Origin: Metabacillus dongyingensis
GTDB lineage: Bacteria; Bacillota; Bacilli; Bacillales; Bacillaceae
Assembly (NCBI RefSeq): GCF_019933155.2
Contig: NZ_CP082944.1
Coordinates: forward strand, 436,001-500,000
Reading direction: 5' to 3'
Length of the DNA: 64,000 nucleotides
Shown: positions 8,600-17,143 of the stretch, in pieces
Position numbering within the stretch: the first letter of the stretch is position 1
Layout: the number at the start of each line of letters is the position of its first letter
Made by a program: the position numbers and the translations under genes
The notes under the pieces: model-generated
Databases searched by the model: none
Told to the model about the DNA's origin: nothing
What the model saw: only the letters and a program-made list of their open reading frames with translations

Positions 8600-9608
8600 A
8601 AAAATTGCGGCTTTTGGTGAGATCATGATGCGCTTGCAAGTACCTGGATATGAACTCTTGTCACAAGCGGGCACATTAAACTATTCCTTCTCAGGGACGG
8701 GCGTGAATGTCACATCAGCGCTTGCACGTTTTGGGCATACCGGGTACCTCGTATCCGCACTGCCGGATAATACAATCGGCGAAGCGGCCCTTTCGCACCT
8801 TCGAAAATTGGGAGTTTCTCAATCATTCATTGTACGGGATGGGAAATATGTTGGCATGTACTTTTTAGAAAATGGATTCGGAGCGCGGCCGAGCCGCGTA
8901 ACCTATTCAAACCGTCAGGAAAGCAGCTTCAATACAGCCCCTGCAGGAACGTATGAGTTTGAAGAGATTGCCAAAAGAATCGATATTGTTCATTTTTGCG
9001 GTATAACACTCGCGATGAATGATTCGGTCCGCCATCATATGAAAACGTTCGCAGCAGCGGTCAAAGAAAATGGCGGCACAGTTGTCTTCGATTGCAACTA
9101 CCGCCCGTCCCTTTGGGGGAATGACGGGTATGAAAAAGCGAAGCCGGAATATGAAGAAATGCTGCATCTGTCAGATACAGTCATGATGAATGAAAAAGAT
9201 GCGATGTTTGTTCTTGGTATGGAAACAGAGAAGGAAGAACGGACTGAACAGCTTACAGATCTGATTCCGGCGATTGCAAAAAAGTATAATATCTCCGTCA
9301 TAGCGGGCACTCATCGTTCAATCAATGGCGACAATACTCATTCCTTGCAGGGCTTTATGTTTAAGAATCAAGCATTCACCTTTTCAAAAGAACTCACGTT
9401 TTCCGTCTATGATAGAATAGGTGCTGGAGATGCCTATACTAGCGGTATCGTACATGGTGAGGCAGAAGGATTTTCACCGAAAAAAACGGTAGCGTTTGCA
9501 GCAGCAGCAGCAATGCTTGCGCATACGATTGCTGGCGATACCCCAATGTCAACGGAGAGTGATATCCTCCGCGCAATGACGGAATCAGTGGGCGATGTAG
9601 AAAGGTAG
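8592..9608 (+). CDS. PfkB family sugar kinase (probable 2-keto-3-deoxygluconate kinase)
   Basis: 338-aa ribokinase-like enzyme. The N-terminal motif is IAAFGEIMMRL; a glycine-rich substrate lid region follows (SGTGVNVTSALARFGHTGYL). The C-terminal PfkB signature with the catalytic Asp is DRIGAGDAYTSG. Its place after an ammonia lyase and a KDPG-type aldolase makes 2-keto-3-deoxygluconate the likely substrate, feeding the aldolase. It overlaps the aldolase gene. Confidence 0.82.
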   Translation: MAKKIAAFGEIMMRLQVPGYELLSQAGTLNYSFSGTGVNVTSALARFGHTGYLVSALPDNTIGEAALSHLRKLGVSQSFIVRDGKYVGMYFLENGFGARPSRVTYSNRQESSFNTAPAGTYEFEEIAKRIDIVHFCGITLAMNDSVRHHMKTFAAAVKENGGTVVFDCNYRPSLWGNDGYEKAKPEYEEMLHLSDTVMMNEKDAMFVLGMETEKEERTEQLTDLIPAIAKKYNISVIAGTHRSINGDNTHSLQGFMFKNQAFTFSKELTFSVYDRIGAGDAYTSGIVHGEAEGFSPKKTVAFAAAAAMLAHTIAGDTPMSTESDILRAMTESVGDVER

Positions 9609-9619
9609 AGGATGTAACA

Positions 9620-10336
9620 GTGAACGTATCTCGAAAAAAAGGACCCTTATATTTACAAATAAAGAAAATCTTAAAAGACCGGATTTTACATGGGGTGTAT
9701 CCTCTTGAAGCAAATATACCTTCAGAACCGCAATTGGAAAATGAATTCGAGGTCAGCAAAATTACTGTCCGCAATGCCATAAATGAGCTTGTTCTGGAAG
9801 GATACCTTGAAAAGAAGAGCGGCAAAGGCACGAAGGTTATCCGAAATACTTCTGCTTCAAAGCTTTCCAAAGGGAAACGTTTTACGGAAGTATTAGTAGA
9901 AGAAGGGCATAAAATTCAAAAACAATTGCTGAAAGCTGAAATAATAAGCAATCAAGAAGGCTCAGAACCGTATCGATTATTCGGGGAGCATTGTTTTCGA
10001 ATCGAACGGCTTTATCGTCTTGATGGGGTTCCCTATATTCATTTCACGCATTATTTAGATTCGAGGTGTATAAAAGGGACGGACCCATCAGATTTAAGCG
10101 TGCAATCCTTATATGATTTGATTGAAGAACAAGATATTTCTTTAGAAAAGTTTCGGGATGGGTTTGCTGTTGCCATCGCACCTTCGTCTGTGGCGGAAAT
10201 ATTGCGTGTGAAAGAGAGAACATCTTTATTAAAGAGGTCGCGTTATTCCTATGATGAAGCGGGCGATGTGATCGAATACAGTGAAGGTTACTATAACACG
10301 GACATGCAGCATTATATAGTTAATTTTGATAGATAG
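9620..10336 (+). CDS. GntR family transcriptional regulator with UTRA domain
   Basis: 238 aa, GTG start after AGAGGA. The N-terminal winged helix (residues about 5-70) shows GPLYLQIKKILKDRILHGVY and KITVRNAINELVLEGYLEKK. The C-terminal part is a UTRA effector domain: FRIERLYRLDGVPYIHFTHY, then LYDLIEEQ and a conserved end YSEGYYNTDMQHY. UTRA regulators usually sense the sugar or sugar phosphate of their own operon. The paired TATAACGTTATA palindromes before the operon are the likely targets; autoregulation follows from its position as fifth gene. Confidence 0.85.
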   Translation: MNVSRKKGPLYLQIKKILKDRILHGVYPLEANIPSEPQLENEFEVSKITVRNAINELVLEGYLEKKSGKGTKVIRNTSASKLSKGKRFTEVLVEEGHKIQKQLLKAEIISNQEGSEPYRLFGEHCFRIERLYRLDGVPYIHFTHYLDSRCIKGTDPSDLSVQSLYDLIEEQDISLEKFRDGFAVAIAPSSVAEILRVKERTSLLKRSRYSYDEAGDVIEYSEGYYNTDMQHYIVNFDR

Positions 10337-10382
10337 GAAACGCGGGAAAAAAGGGATGCAGCACCTTTTCCTGACGGGCTTT

Positions 10383-10396
10383 TGAAAGCGTTTTCT
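10383..10396 (+). promoter_or_regulatory. CcpA cre site before the permease gene
   Basis: TGAAAGCGTTTTCT matches the cre consensus TGWAARCGYTWNCW at every position. It lies in the 83-bp gap between the regulator gene and the permease, 24 bp before the permease ATG. A bound CcpA-HPr complex would block either an internal promoter or elongating polymerase, giving glucose repression of uptake. Confidence 0.75.
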
Positions 10397-10419
10397 GTAT
10401 AGGGGAGGGGGAATTTAAT

Positions 10420-11745
10420 ATGGAAATGTATCTATTAATGGTTACTTTTTTATCCATTGTGATTGTTATTTTAGGAGTAGCATGGTGGAAATGGCATGCG
10501 TTTATTAGTTTAACGGTTGCAAGCTTGTTCTTGGCCATCATGTCTGGATTATCAATGGATAAAATTATTGGAGCTTATGAAACTGGAGTTGGAAGCGTTT
10601 TAGGTCACCTGGTTGGGATTTTGGCGCTGGGCACGATTCTAGGAAAGCTGATGTCAGATTCAGGTGCCGGAATGCAAGTAGCAGATTTTTTCATTCGGTT
10701 CTTTGGTGTAAAGAGATTGCCGTGGGCAATGCTTTTCTCAGGTTTTATTATTGGAATCCCGGTATTTTTTGAAGTGGGAATCGTGATCTTATTGCCGCTG
10801 GTCATATCAATTTATAAAACTACAAAACAGAACATTTTATTAATCGCACTGCCTGTTATTGCAGGATTATCCATTGTACATGGTCTTGTTCCGCCGCATC
10901 CGGGGGCAATGACCGCAATCGGCATCTATGATGCCGATATGGGAAAAGTCCTGATTTATTCTCTTGTTATTGCGCTGCCTGCATCCATCATTGCAGGACC
11001 ATTGTTTGCGAAGTGGGTGCATAAACGCGTGATTCCTGAAGGAGAGCCGGAGCTGATCCGTATCAACACGGCATCAAAAAAATTACCGGGTACAGGAATT
11101 TCATTCGTCATTATCTTATTACCTGTTATCTTAATGATTCTGTCGGTTGTTGCGCCTTATATGGCACTGCCTGATGGCGTCGTGAAATTCTGCCTGTTCA
11201 TCGGCAGTCCAGTAATGGCCCTTCTAATTGCTTGTTTTGCAGCCTACTACTTCCTTGGATTTCGCCAAGGTTTCGATAAAAACTTATTGAAAAAGTTAAC
11301 GGACGAATGCCTGCTTCCGGTTGGTTCAATCATTCTCATCATCGGTGCAGGAGGCGGGTTTAAGCAAATCCTTATTGATAGCGGTGTCGGCACTTCAATT
11401 GCTCAAATGTCTGAGCAGGCATCCTTATCTCCTATTGTTTTAGCATTTATGGTAGCAGGTTTAATTCGAATTGCGACAGGTTCGGCAACGGTCGCATTAA
11501 CAACCGCTGCCGGTATCGTTTCACCAATTATTGAGCACATGTCCGGTGTGAACTTGGAATTATTGGTTATTGCGACTGGTGCAGGTTCACTCATGTTCTC
11601 ACATGTAAACGATGCCGGTTTCTGGCTGGTAAAAGAATACCTGGGGTTAACTGTAAAAGAAACCTTTAAAACATGGACTGTATTAGAAACATTATTGTCA
11701 TTTATCGCTTTTGGAACTGTTTTGCTGTTTGATCTGTTCTTATAA
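10420..11745 (+). CDS. GntP family gluconate/sugar-acid:H+ symporter
   Basis: 441-aa integral membrane protein with about 12 hydrophobic segments and strong GntP family features: GIPVFFEVGIVILLPLV, SIVHGLVPPHPGAMTAIGIY, IGAGGGFKQILIDSGVG, and SHVNDAGFWLVKEYLGL near the end. It has SD GGGGAGGGGG. As last gene of the operon it probably imports the substrate (a gluconate-like or amino-sugar acid) by proton symport, replacing the PTS used in the Salmonella dga system. Confidence 0.88.
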   Translation: MEMYLLMVTFLSIVIVILGVAWWKWHAFISLTVASLFLAIMSGLSMDKIIGAYETGVGSVLGHLVGILALGTILGKLMSDSGAGMQVADFFIRFFGVKRLPWAMLFSGFIIGIPVFFEVGIVILLPLVISIYKTTKQNILLIALPVIAGLSIVHGLVPPHPGAMTAIGIYDADMGKVLIYSLVIALPASIIAGPLFAKWVHKRVIPEGEPELIRINTASKKLPGTGISFVIILLPVILMILSVVAPYMALPDGVVKFCLFIGSPVMALLIACFAAYYFLGFRQGFDKNLLKKLTDECLLPVGSIILIIGAGGGFKQILIDSGVGTSIAQMSEQASLSPIVLAFMVAGLIRIATGSATVALTTAAGIVSPIIEHMSGVNLELLVIATGAGSLMFSHVNDAGFWLVKEYLGLTVKETFKTWTVLETLLSFIAFGTVLLFDLFL

Positions 11746-11753
11746 AATCAATG

Positions 11754-11786
11754 CCCCTCTGCATGCCAGCAGAGGGGGTTTTTATT
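11754..11786 (+). terminator. Rho-independent terminator of the sugar-acid operon
   Basis: Perfect 9-bp stem CCCCTCTGC / GCAGAGGGG, followed by GTTTTTATTT, right after the permease stop. Confidence 0.85.
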
Positions 11787-12398
11787 TAAAAGGAATATTT
11801 TTTGATAGAAAGGTATGGGAGTAAAAGTAAAAAGAACAATCATTCCCTGAAGAAGTGAGCATGATCATGATCGTGCTCTTTTTGTTGTTGGTTATCTCTT
11901 CTCATTAGAGAGGTTCTTCTAATTCTGTGATTTATACGCATCCAGCAAAATAGCAATTTGACTGATAGTGAAGGTAATAGAATCAAAAAATACGCATTCA
12001 GTTGAAAGGATTATAATCTTTGCTTGCTGATCCTGCTAGGATTTTTTTACATAAAATTAATGAAAATTGGTTAATGAATTAAGATAGCAATCTTAAAATA
12101 TTATTAAACACACATAAATTGGACCAGCCGTTACAACGATCGATGATCTTAAAATATGGAAAAGATCACTTTCGAACACTGAAGTTAAGGCTCTTTCAGA
12201 CTCATATAAATAAATGATTAGAAAAATGGAGAGGCGGCCCTTATAAAAAAGGTGCTGCCTTCTTTCATTCATCATCTTTCAGCATGTTTTATAAGGGACA
12301 TCGCTCCTTATTTATGGCATGATAAAAATAGCTTCCCTGTATTTTGAAACTTTCCGATGTGTTCTTTCGTAAATAGTGATATAAAGAAACGGTTGAAA
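11787..12398. other. Long noncoding stretch with an orphan hairpin
   Basis: About 600 bases without a convincing gene. At 11857-11886 GAGCATGATCATGATCGTGCTC forms a hairpin followed by TTTTTGTTGTTG, a terminator with no visible gene before it, suggesting a gene was lost. A second weak hairpin (AGGCGGC / GCTGCCT) lies at about 12229-12262. The rest is AT-rich and unremarkable. Confidence 0.45.
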
Positions 12399-12533
12399 AT
12401 GAGTGCTGAAAATAAGAACCGAACAGGTTTGGCTATTGGGATTCACTGGGAGCGGGAATTGGCATTGCACTTGATAATCTTGCTTGCTATGGGAATTACA
12501 ATCGGGATTGTTTTTGGAATAGCATTCAGTTAA
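12399..12533 (+). CDS. Small glycine-zipper membrane protein, probably frameshifted in its middle
   Basis: 44 codons, beginning MSAENKNRTGLAIGI and ending LAMGITIGIVFGIAFS. The middle codons read HWERELALHLII, but the next reading frame over the same DNA gives GAGIGIALDNLA, exactly the glycine-zipper text expected between the two ends. A 1-base loss near 12446 and a 4-base duplication (TTGC) near 12480 would explain this and restore the frame. The SD is weak. Probably a damaged copy of a small glycine-zipper protein; function unknown. Confidence 0.5.
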   Translation: MSAENKNRTGLAIGIHWERELALHLIILLAMGITIGIVFGIAFS

Positions 12534-12559
12534 AAAAATAAATCGTAAGGCGGGATCGC

Positions 12560-12742
12560 ATGAAAAATTGGACGGTTGTATTTCTTTGTCTCTTTTCTGC
12601 CTCTATTGCAGGAGGTATGGCGCTGAATTCTATTATTGATTACGCCATGCTTGCAGGTACGGGGCTAGGGATTTTCTGTTTGCTGACGGCTGGCTTTTTT
12701 CAGGGCAGAAAAATGGAAGCTGAAATGGAGGGGAAGCAATGA
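12560..12742 (+). CDS. Small two-helix membrane protein
   Basis: 60 aa with two hydrophobic segments (about residues 5-24 and 29-48) and a charged C-terminal tail (GRKMEAEMEGKQ). I do not recognise a family. Its stop overlaps the signal peptidase start (ATGA), so the two are translationally coupled and probably work in, or are at least targeted to, the same membrane. The start has an upstream AAGGCGGG. Confidence 0.6.
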   Translation: MKNWTVVFLCLFSASIAGGMALNSIIDYAMLAGTGLGIFCLLTAGFFQGRKMEAEMEGKQ

Positions 12743-13266
12743 AGGAAAACATGAAAAAGGAAATTTGGAGCTGGACGAAATCGCTCCTGCTTGCCGTCGC
12801 TCTTGCTTTTATTTGCAGGGAATTCCTTTTCGCGCCGGTCTTGGTGGAAGGAAAGTCCATGCAGCCGACATTTGAAGATCAAAACCGGCTGATTATCTCC
12901 AAAACGAGCGAAATCCAGCGTTTTGACAAGGTGGTCTTTCACTCGCCTGAGCCAGGAAAAGATTACATCAAGCGTGTCATCGGGCTTCCAGGTGATACGG
13001 TTGAAATGAAACAGGATACTTTATACATTAACGGAAAGAAATACGATGAGCCTTATCTGGCTGAATCTAAGCAGAACCTCCCTGAGGGGGAACTGCTGAC
13101 TGAAGACTTTCAGGCAACCGTACCTGAAGACGCCTACTTTGTCATGGGAGATAACCGGAGACAAAGCAGGGACAGCCGTGAGATAGGCGAGGTTTCTGCG
13201 AAGGAAATGATTGGTGAAGTAAAGCTGCGGTTTTTTCCGTTAAATGTTGCAGGTTTTCCTGAATAA
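12739..13266 (+). CDS. sipS: Type I signal peptidase
   Basis: 175-aa single-span membrane protease that removes signal peptides from secreted proteins. An N-terminal membrane anchor (residues about 13-30) is followed by box B VEGKSMQPTF (catalytic Ser40), box D DYIKRVIGLPGD (catalytic Lys78) and box E VMGDNRRQSRDSREIG. It belongs to the short, P-type Bacillus Sip class. Bacilli carry several paralogues, so the symbol sipS marks the family and not a strict orthologue. SD GGAGGGG. Confidence 0.88.
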   Translation: MKENMKKEIWSWTKSLLLAVALAFICREFLFAPVLVEGKSMQPTFEDQNRLIISKTSEIQRFDKVVFHSPEPGKDYIKRVIGLPGDTVEMKQDTLYINGKKYDEPYLAESKQNLPEGELLTEDFQATVPEDAYFVMGDNRRQSRDSREIGEVSAKEMIGEVKLRFFPLNVAGFPE

Positions 13267-13329
13267 GTGAACTTGCACTCTCTATTAACTTTTCTGCAGG
13301 AGCAGGCAGGCGAGGTAAACAGAATGATG

Positions 13330-13366
13330 AAGGTGCTGTCTTCAATTGATGACAGCACCTTTTTTA
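13330..13366. terminator. Bidirectional terminator between sipS and the membrane protein gene
   Basis: Perfect 11-bp stem AAGGTGCTGTC / GACAGCACCTT, with T-rich DNA on the plus side (TTTTTATGG). The stop codon of the minus-strand gene lies inside the loop, so the hairpin is shared by the converging genes. Confidence 0.75.
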
Positions 13367-13863
13367 TGGAGCTTTTTCTTTTTCCACGGCTTCCAGACTG
13401 AAATGATGATGATGAAAATAGTAATGGCAATCTGAATAATGACGGCGTACTGTCTGATGGAATGATTCTGAATGAATACGGCATTGCTTAAAGCTGCGCT
13501 GCCTTCAGCCTCAAGAAGAGCCATGTTTGCCATCATCAGCTTGTCGACGATAAAAATTCCATTGAGAGTCTGCAGGATGAAAAGAATCCATTTCACTGCA
13601 AGCCAGCGGTGCCTGAAAAATCCCCAATTCGTAAAAAATCCATAAATAAATGCAAGAAGCAAAGTTCCAATGGCACCGGTCCGAACAATCAAATCGCTTA
13701 TTTCAACAAGGTGTTTGTACGTTGAAAGCGTATCTGTATAAACGGCCAGTGACAAGCCATAATTCAGCGCTAATGAGCTCATGATTCCGCCAAAGAATAG
13801 GGAAATGAGCAGAATGTGAGCAATTTTGAGCCATTTCAATCCGGCGGGTCCAGCTTTTTTCAT
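13342..13863 (-). CDS. Four-helix integral membrane protein (DUF2269-like)
   Basis: 173 aa starting MKKAGPAGLKWLK, directly after a good SD (AGGAGGAAC). A longer in-frame extension upstream lacks a ribosome site. Four hydrophobic segments: LKIAHILLISLFFGG, IGTLLLAFIYGFFTN, VKWILFILQTLNGIF and VIIQIAITIFIIII. The first resembles DUF2269 proteins, which have His in the first helix. No known function. It is transcribed toward sipS. Confidence 0.6.
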   Translation of the reverse strand: MKKAGPAGLKWLKIAHILLISLFFGGIMSSLALNYGLSLAVYTDTLSTYKHLVEISDLIVRTGAIGTLLLAFIYGFFTNWGFFRHRWLAVKWILFILQTLNGIFIVDKLMMANMALLEAEGSAALSNAVFIQNHSIRQYAVIIQIAITIFIIIISVWKPWKKKKLHKKGAVIN

Positions 13864-14103
13864 GAAGTTCCTCCTTTCACTATTTTCATGAAGCCTATTC
13901 AGTCTATCAATCGAAAAGAAAGGCAGGGATGGTCCGCAGATGCATTTGCAGATAGGGCGGGAGGCTGATTTTATAAAAGGATACATGTTCATCAGAGAGG
14001 ATTGCAGATATATGATATCTGAGCCCATTTCAATATAGATGTTTATGTCCGTTATTTAATGGGGAATTTTAGTAATAAACATTTGGAATGGAGGCACCTC
14101 GTT

Positions 14104-14571
14104 ATGGATCCTGCACAATCGGCTCAAAGGGAGGCATATTCTTCCCGCAATCTGTTTTCAGGCATTTTGTTTGGCCTGGGTCTTGTGGCATTTATTGATG
14201 AAACTATTTTTCATCAGCTGCTGCACTGGCATCATTTTTATGATAAATCCACAACGGATATCGGATTAGTCTCGGATGGTCTGTTTCATGCGTTCAGCTG
14301 GCTTGCAACAATAGGAGGTTTATTTTTGTTTGCGGATCTAAGACGCCGGAATGCCTTGTGGATCAAGAGGTGGTGGGGCGGTGTCTTGTGTGGGGCCGGA
14401 GCTTTTCAATTGTATGACGGCACAGTTCAGCATAAGCTGATGGGGCTTCATCAGATTCGGTACGTGGATCATGTGTACATATATGATTGGATCTGGAATA
14501 TCATCGCAGCGTTGATGCTGGTTGCCGGGATCATTCTCATCGCCCGGACAAGAAAGCGGAAAGCTGATTAG
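14104..14571 (+). CDS. DUF2243 membrane protein
   Basis: 155 aa. The family is recognisable from SGILFGLGLVAFIDETIFHQLLHWHHFYD, followed by a conserved DGLFHAF and GTVQHKLMGLHQIRY; these His-rich, membrane-facing motifs suggest a metal or haem-proximal role (inference). Four hydrophobic segments. The ATG at 14104 is chosen because GGAGG lies nine bases upstream. It is directly followed by a CtaG-like gene, the usual partner of DUF2243 in Bacilli. Confidence 0.75.
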   Translation: MDPAQSAQREAYSSRNLFSGILFGLGLVAFIDETIFHQLLHWHHFYDKSTTDIGLVSDGLFHAFSWLATIGGLFLFADLRRRNALWIKRWWGGVLCGAGAFQLYDGTVQHKLMGLHQIRYVDHVYIYDWIWNIIAALMLVAGIILIARTRKRKAD

Positions 14572-14572
14572 T

Positions 14573-15355
14573 ATGCATCATTCACATCATGTTATCGGAA
14601 TCGGACCTCAGTTACTGTTGGCCCTGCCATTTATCGCTGCTTTGGTTTTGTATGGTATTGCTGTATCGATCTCTAATCGCAGCCGAAGAAAATGGCCTGT
14701 TTACCGGTCTGTTTTTTGGTTTATTGGGATTTTTTGCGCTGTTTCTGCAGTGAGCGGTCCTTTAGCCAACCGTGCCCACATGGATTTTACCGCGCACATG
14801 CTCGGACATTTGCTCCTCGGCATGCTGGCGCCGCTTCTCATGGTGCTTGCTGCACCAATGACTCTCCTCCTGCGATCCTTAAAGGTGAATCAGGCAAGAA
14901 GGCTCACTCATGTTCTGAAAAGCTTGCCAATACGGATTTTAAGTGATCCTCTCACTGCTTCCTTGCTGAATGTGGGAGGACTTTGGCTCCTTTATACGAC
15001 GGATTTATACCCAGCCATGCATCAGAATTCCATTCTCCATATCGTTATCCATTTTCATGTTTTCTTAGCGGGGTATTTGTTCACCGTGTCTATGATTTAT
15101 ATTGATCCGGCACCGCATAGGACGAGCTTTGCTTATCGTGTGATTGTGCTGGTGCTGGCGTTCTCCGGCCACGGAATTTTGTCTAAGTTCATTTATGCTC
15201 ATCCGCCAAATGGAGTGTCTCTGGGGCAGGCCGAGGCTTCGGGAATGCTAATGTACTACGGCGGAGACGTAATAGATATTGTGATTATTTTTATTCTCTG
15301 CCTGCAATGGTACCGTGATGCACGACCGCGTGTCGGGGAGCTATCCGTAAATTAG
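14573..15355 (+). CDS. CtaG-type cytochrome c oxidase assembly factor
   Basis: 260-aa multipass membrane protein of the caa3_CtaG family, implicated in copper handling for caa3 oxidase. Visible motifs are a His-rich N-terminus (MHHSHHVIGIGPQ), AHMDFTAHMLGHLLLGMLAP, HIVIHFHVFLAGYLF and LAFSGHGILSKF. It starts one base after the DUF2243 stop. The ctaCDEF genes are not in this window, so this is a stand-alone pair. Confidence 0.8.
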   Translation: MHHSHHVIGIGPQLLLALPFIAALVLYGIAVSISNRSRRKWPVYRSVFWFIGIFCAVSAVSGPLANRAHMDFTAHMLGHLLLGMLAPLLMVLAAPMTLLLRSLKVNQARRLTHVLKSLPIRILSDPLTASLLNVGGLWLLYTTDLYPAMHQNSILHIVIHFHVFLAGYLFTVSMIYIDPAPHRTSFAYRVIVLVLAFSGHGILSKFIYAHPPNGVSLGQAEASGMLMYYGGDVIDIVIIFILCLQWYRDARPRVGELSVN

Positions 15356-15371
15356 AAAGGAGGTAACCTAA

Positions 15372-16208
15372 ATGAAAGCTCATCCATTTTGGAAAGAGGA
15401 AAACGTAAGAACAACACTTCCGAAAAGAGAGGCTTCAGGTCACAAAGGAACCTACGGAACTGGTCTCCTTTTAGCGGGAAGCAGAGATATGCCAGGAGCA
15501 GCGCTGCTTTCAGGACTTGGAGCTATGCGCAGCGGGATTGGCAAACTGGAAATCGGGACTGATGAAGAGGTGATCCCGTATGTTGTCCCTGTTTTGCCTG
15601 AGGCAACCTATTTGAGAAATGGATTGCAGAAAACGGCGGAAAGATCCGTTGACCTGGCAAAATATAAGGCTGTTGCTGCAGGTCCTGGTATAGAACCAAA
15701 TGAAGAAACGGAGAAGGCCATTCATCAGCTGATGAAATCGGAATCTCCCCTCATATTGGATGCGGGGGCTTTAACTGAGCGGATGTATGATGAAAGACAG
15801 GAACCTGTGATTCTCACTCCCCACCCTGGTGAATTTTCGAAAATAACAGGAGTTGACCTAAAAGAGCTTCAGCAAAATCGCTCGCATCATGCATCCATTT
15901 GGTCTGAGAAGCTTGGTGTAACCATTGTTCTTAAAGGAAACGAGACAATCATCGCTTTCCCTGATGGTGAAGCCTGGACAAATCCGACAGGGAACAGCGC
16001 GCTTGCAAAGGGAGGCACCGGCGACACACTAACTGGTATGATGCTTGGCATGCTGTGCTGCCATAAGGAATGGAGACATGCGGTCTTAAACGCGGTCTAT
16101 CTTCACGGAGTACGTGCCGATAAATGGTCCGAGCAAAGGTCAGCCCATACGATGCTCGCCCATGAATTAACGGAGCTGCTTCCTGTGGTCTGGAAGGGGT
16201 TTGAATAG
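15372..16208 (+). CDS. nnrD: ADP-dependent NAD(P)H-hydrate dehydratase
   Basis: 278-aa ribokinase-fold repair enzyme (B. subtilis YxkO type) that dehydrates NAD(P)HX back to NAD(P)H. HKGTYGTGLLLAGSRDMPGAA is the N-terminal signature (seen here as HKGTYGTGLL then AGS.DMPGA). PLILDAGAL and VILTPHPGEF are core motifs, and NSALAKGGTGDTLTGM carries the nucleotide-binding loop with the catalytic Asp. SD AAAGGAGG. A separate epimerase domain (NnrE) is not fused here. Confidence 0.88.
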   Translation: MKAHPFWKEENVRTTLPKREASGHKGTYGTGLLLAGSRDMPGAALLSGLGAMRSGIGKLEIGTDEEVIPYVVPVLPEATYLRNGLQKTAERSVDLAKYKAVAAGPGIEPNEETEKAIHQLMKSESPLILDAGALTERMYDERQEPVILTPHPGEFSKITGVDLKELQQNRSHHASIWSEKLGVTIVLKGNETIIAFPDGEAWTNPTGNSALAKGGTGDTLTGMMLGMLCCHKEWRHAVLNAVYLHGVRADKWSEQRSAHTMLAHELTELLPVVWKGFE

Positions 16209-16285
16209 GTTAAGGCCGGAACAGCAGGTTTAAGAGTTCAATACTAAATTAACAAGCGAACTAACTGACCAAGTATATCCTAATT

Positions 16286-16326
16286 AAAGGGGGCAATTGC
16301 AGCATAAAGCAATCGTCCCCTTTAGG
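16286..16326 (+). terminator. Hairpin terminator between nnrD and the DUF3231 gene
   Basis: Fifteen-bp imperfect stem AAAGGGGGCAATTGC / GCAATCGTCCCCTTT with an 8-nt loop, between converging genes. The flanking T/A runs are short, so termination could serve either direction. Confidence 0.55.
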
Positions 16327-16422
16327 TCATATAATGGCTGGATGCTGAGTAAGATTTCTTAGAAAAAATGCCTTGTTCCTTTTTTTATAAAAATCCTTAT
16401 AAGGGGCAGCACTATAAAAGTT

Positions 16423-16977
16423 TTAACTCAATGGTTGTTGAGAACCAGCTGGGACGTAAAACGGCGGTACTTTAATCCATCCGCGTTTACGCATTAAATG
16501 TTTTAATCTAGTCGCGTAAGCCAATTTTTCTGCTTGAAACTGAACAAACAATAAACCAACATCTGTACGAATTGACTCAGTAGCGGCACCAGCTGCTTTC
16601 ATAATCAAACTAATGATTTTTAAAGATAATTCGTTTGCAATCACATCATCCGTTAATTTAACACCAAGAGGAATACTGTTAGAATCTGATATTGGCATAT
16701 CTTCAGGGGCAGGAGGCAGTGTAATGCCTTCCTTAATCAAGAAATCATGGAGTTGTTTCCTTTGACTGTTTCCGAGTTTCATATCTTCTTCAAGAATTGC
16801 TTTTAATTCATCATCCTCCGTCGTATTTAAACCTGCTTGAACGGATACTTTGGCTAATTCAAGACCTGCCAAGTAAATCCAGCATGCCATCACTTCTCCG
16901 ACATGAAGAGGTTGATCTTTATCTTGAACTGTCATTGATTTCATTGCATCCATAACTGTTTCCCATACATTTACCAT
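16423..16977 (-). CDS. DUF3231 family protein
   Basis: 184-aa helical protein. The pattern matches the ferritin-like, four-helix DUF3231 domain common in spore formers, here as a single copy (family members often have two): HVGEVMACWIYLAGLELAKV, then KQLHDFLIKEGITLPPAPE, a typical family turn, then a second helix pair ending LAYATRLKHLMRKRGWIKVPP. Function unknown. SD GGAGGGAA upstream of the start. Confidence 0.75.
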   Translation of the reverse strand: MVNVWETVMDAMKSMTVQDKDQPLHVGEVMACWIYLAGLELAKVSVQAGLNTTEDDELKAILEEDMKLGNSQRKQLHDFLIKEGITLPPAPEDMPISDSNSIPLGVKLTDDVIANELSLKIISLIMKAAGAATESIRTDVGLLFVQFQAEKLAYATRLKHLMRKRGWIKVPPFYVPAGSQQPLS

Positions 16978-17143
16978 GTGATTCCCTCCTGCTTTTGTCG
17001 CTTAATTATTTATATTGTTTGTCCCATAAGATTTTTTATTCAATAGTTGATAATAAGAGATTAGGGAAGAAATATGTTATTTTTATTTTGTAATCGGGGC
17101 GCTTTTCTTTAATTGGAACGGCGTCTTTCTTTATGAAACGGGT

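Noticed and set aside
12093..12275. 60-codon minus-strand frame
   Set aside because: No SD, AT-driven composition and no partner gene; the region shows only hairpin debris.
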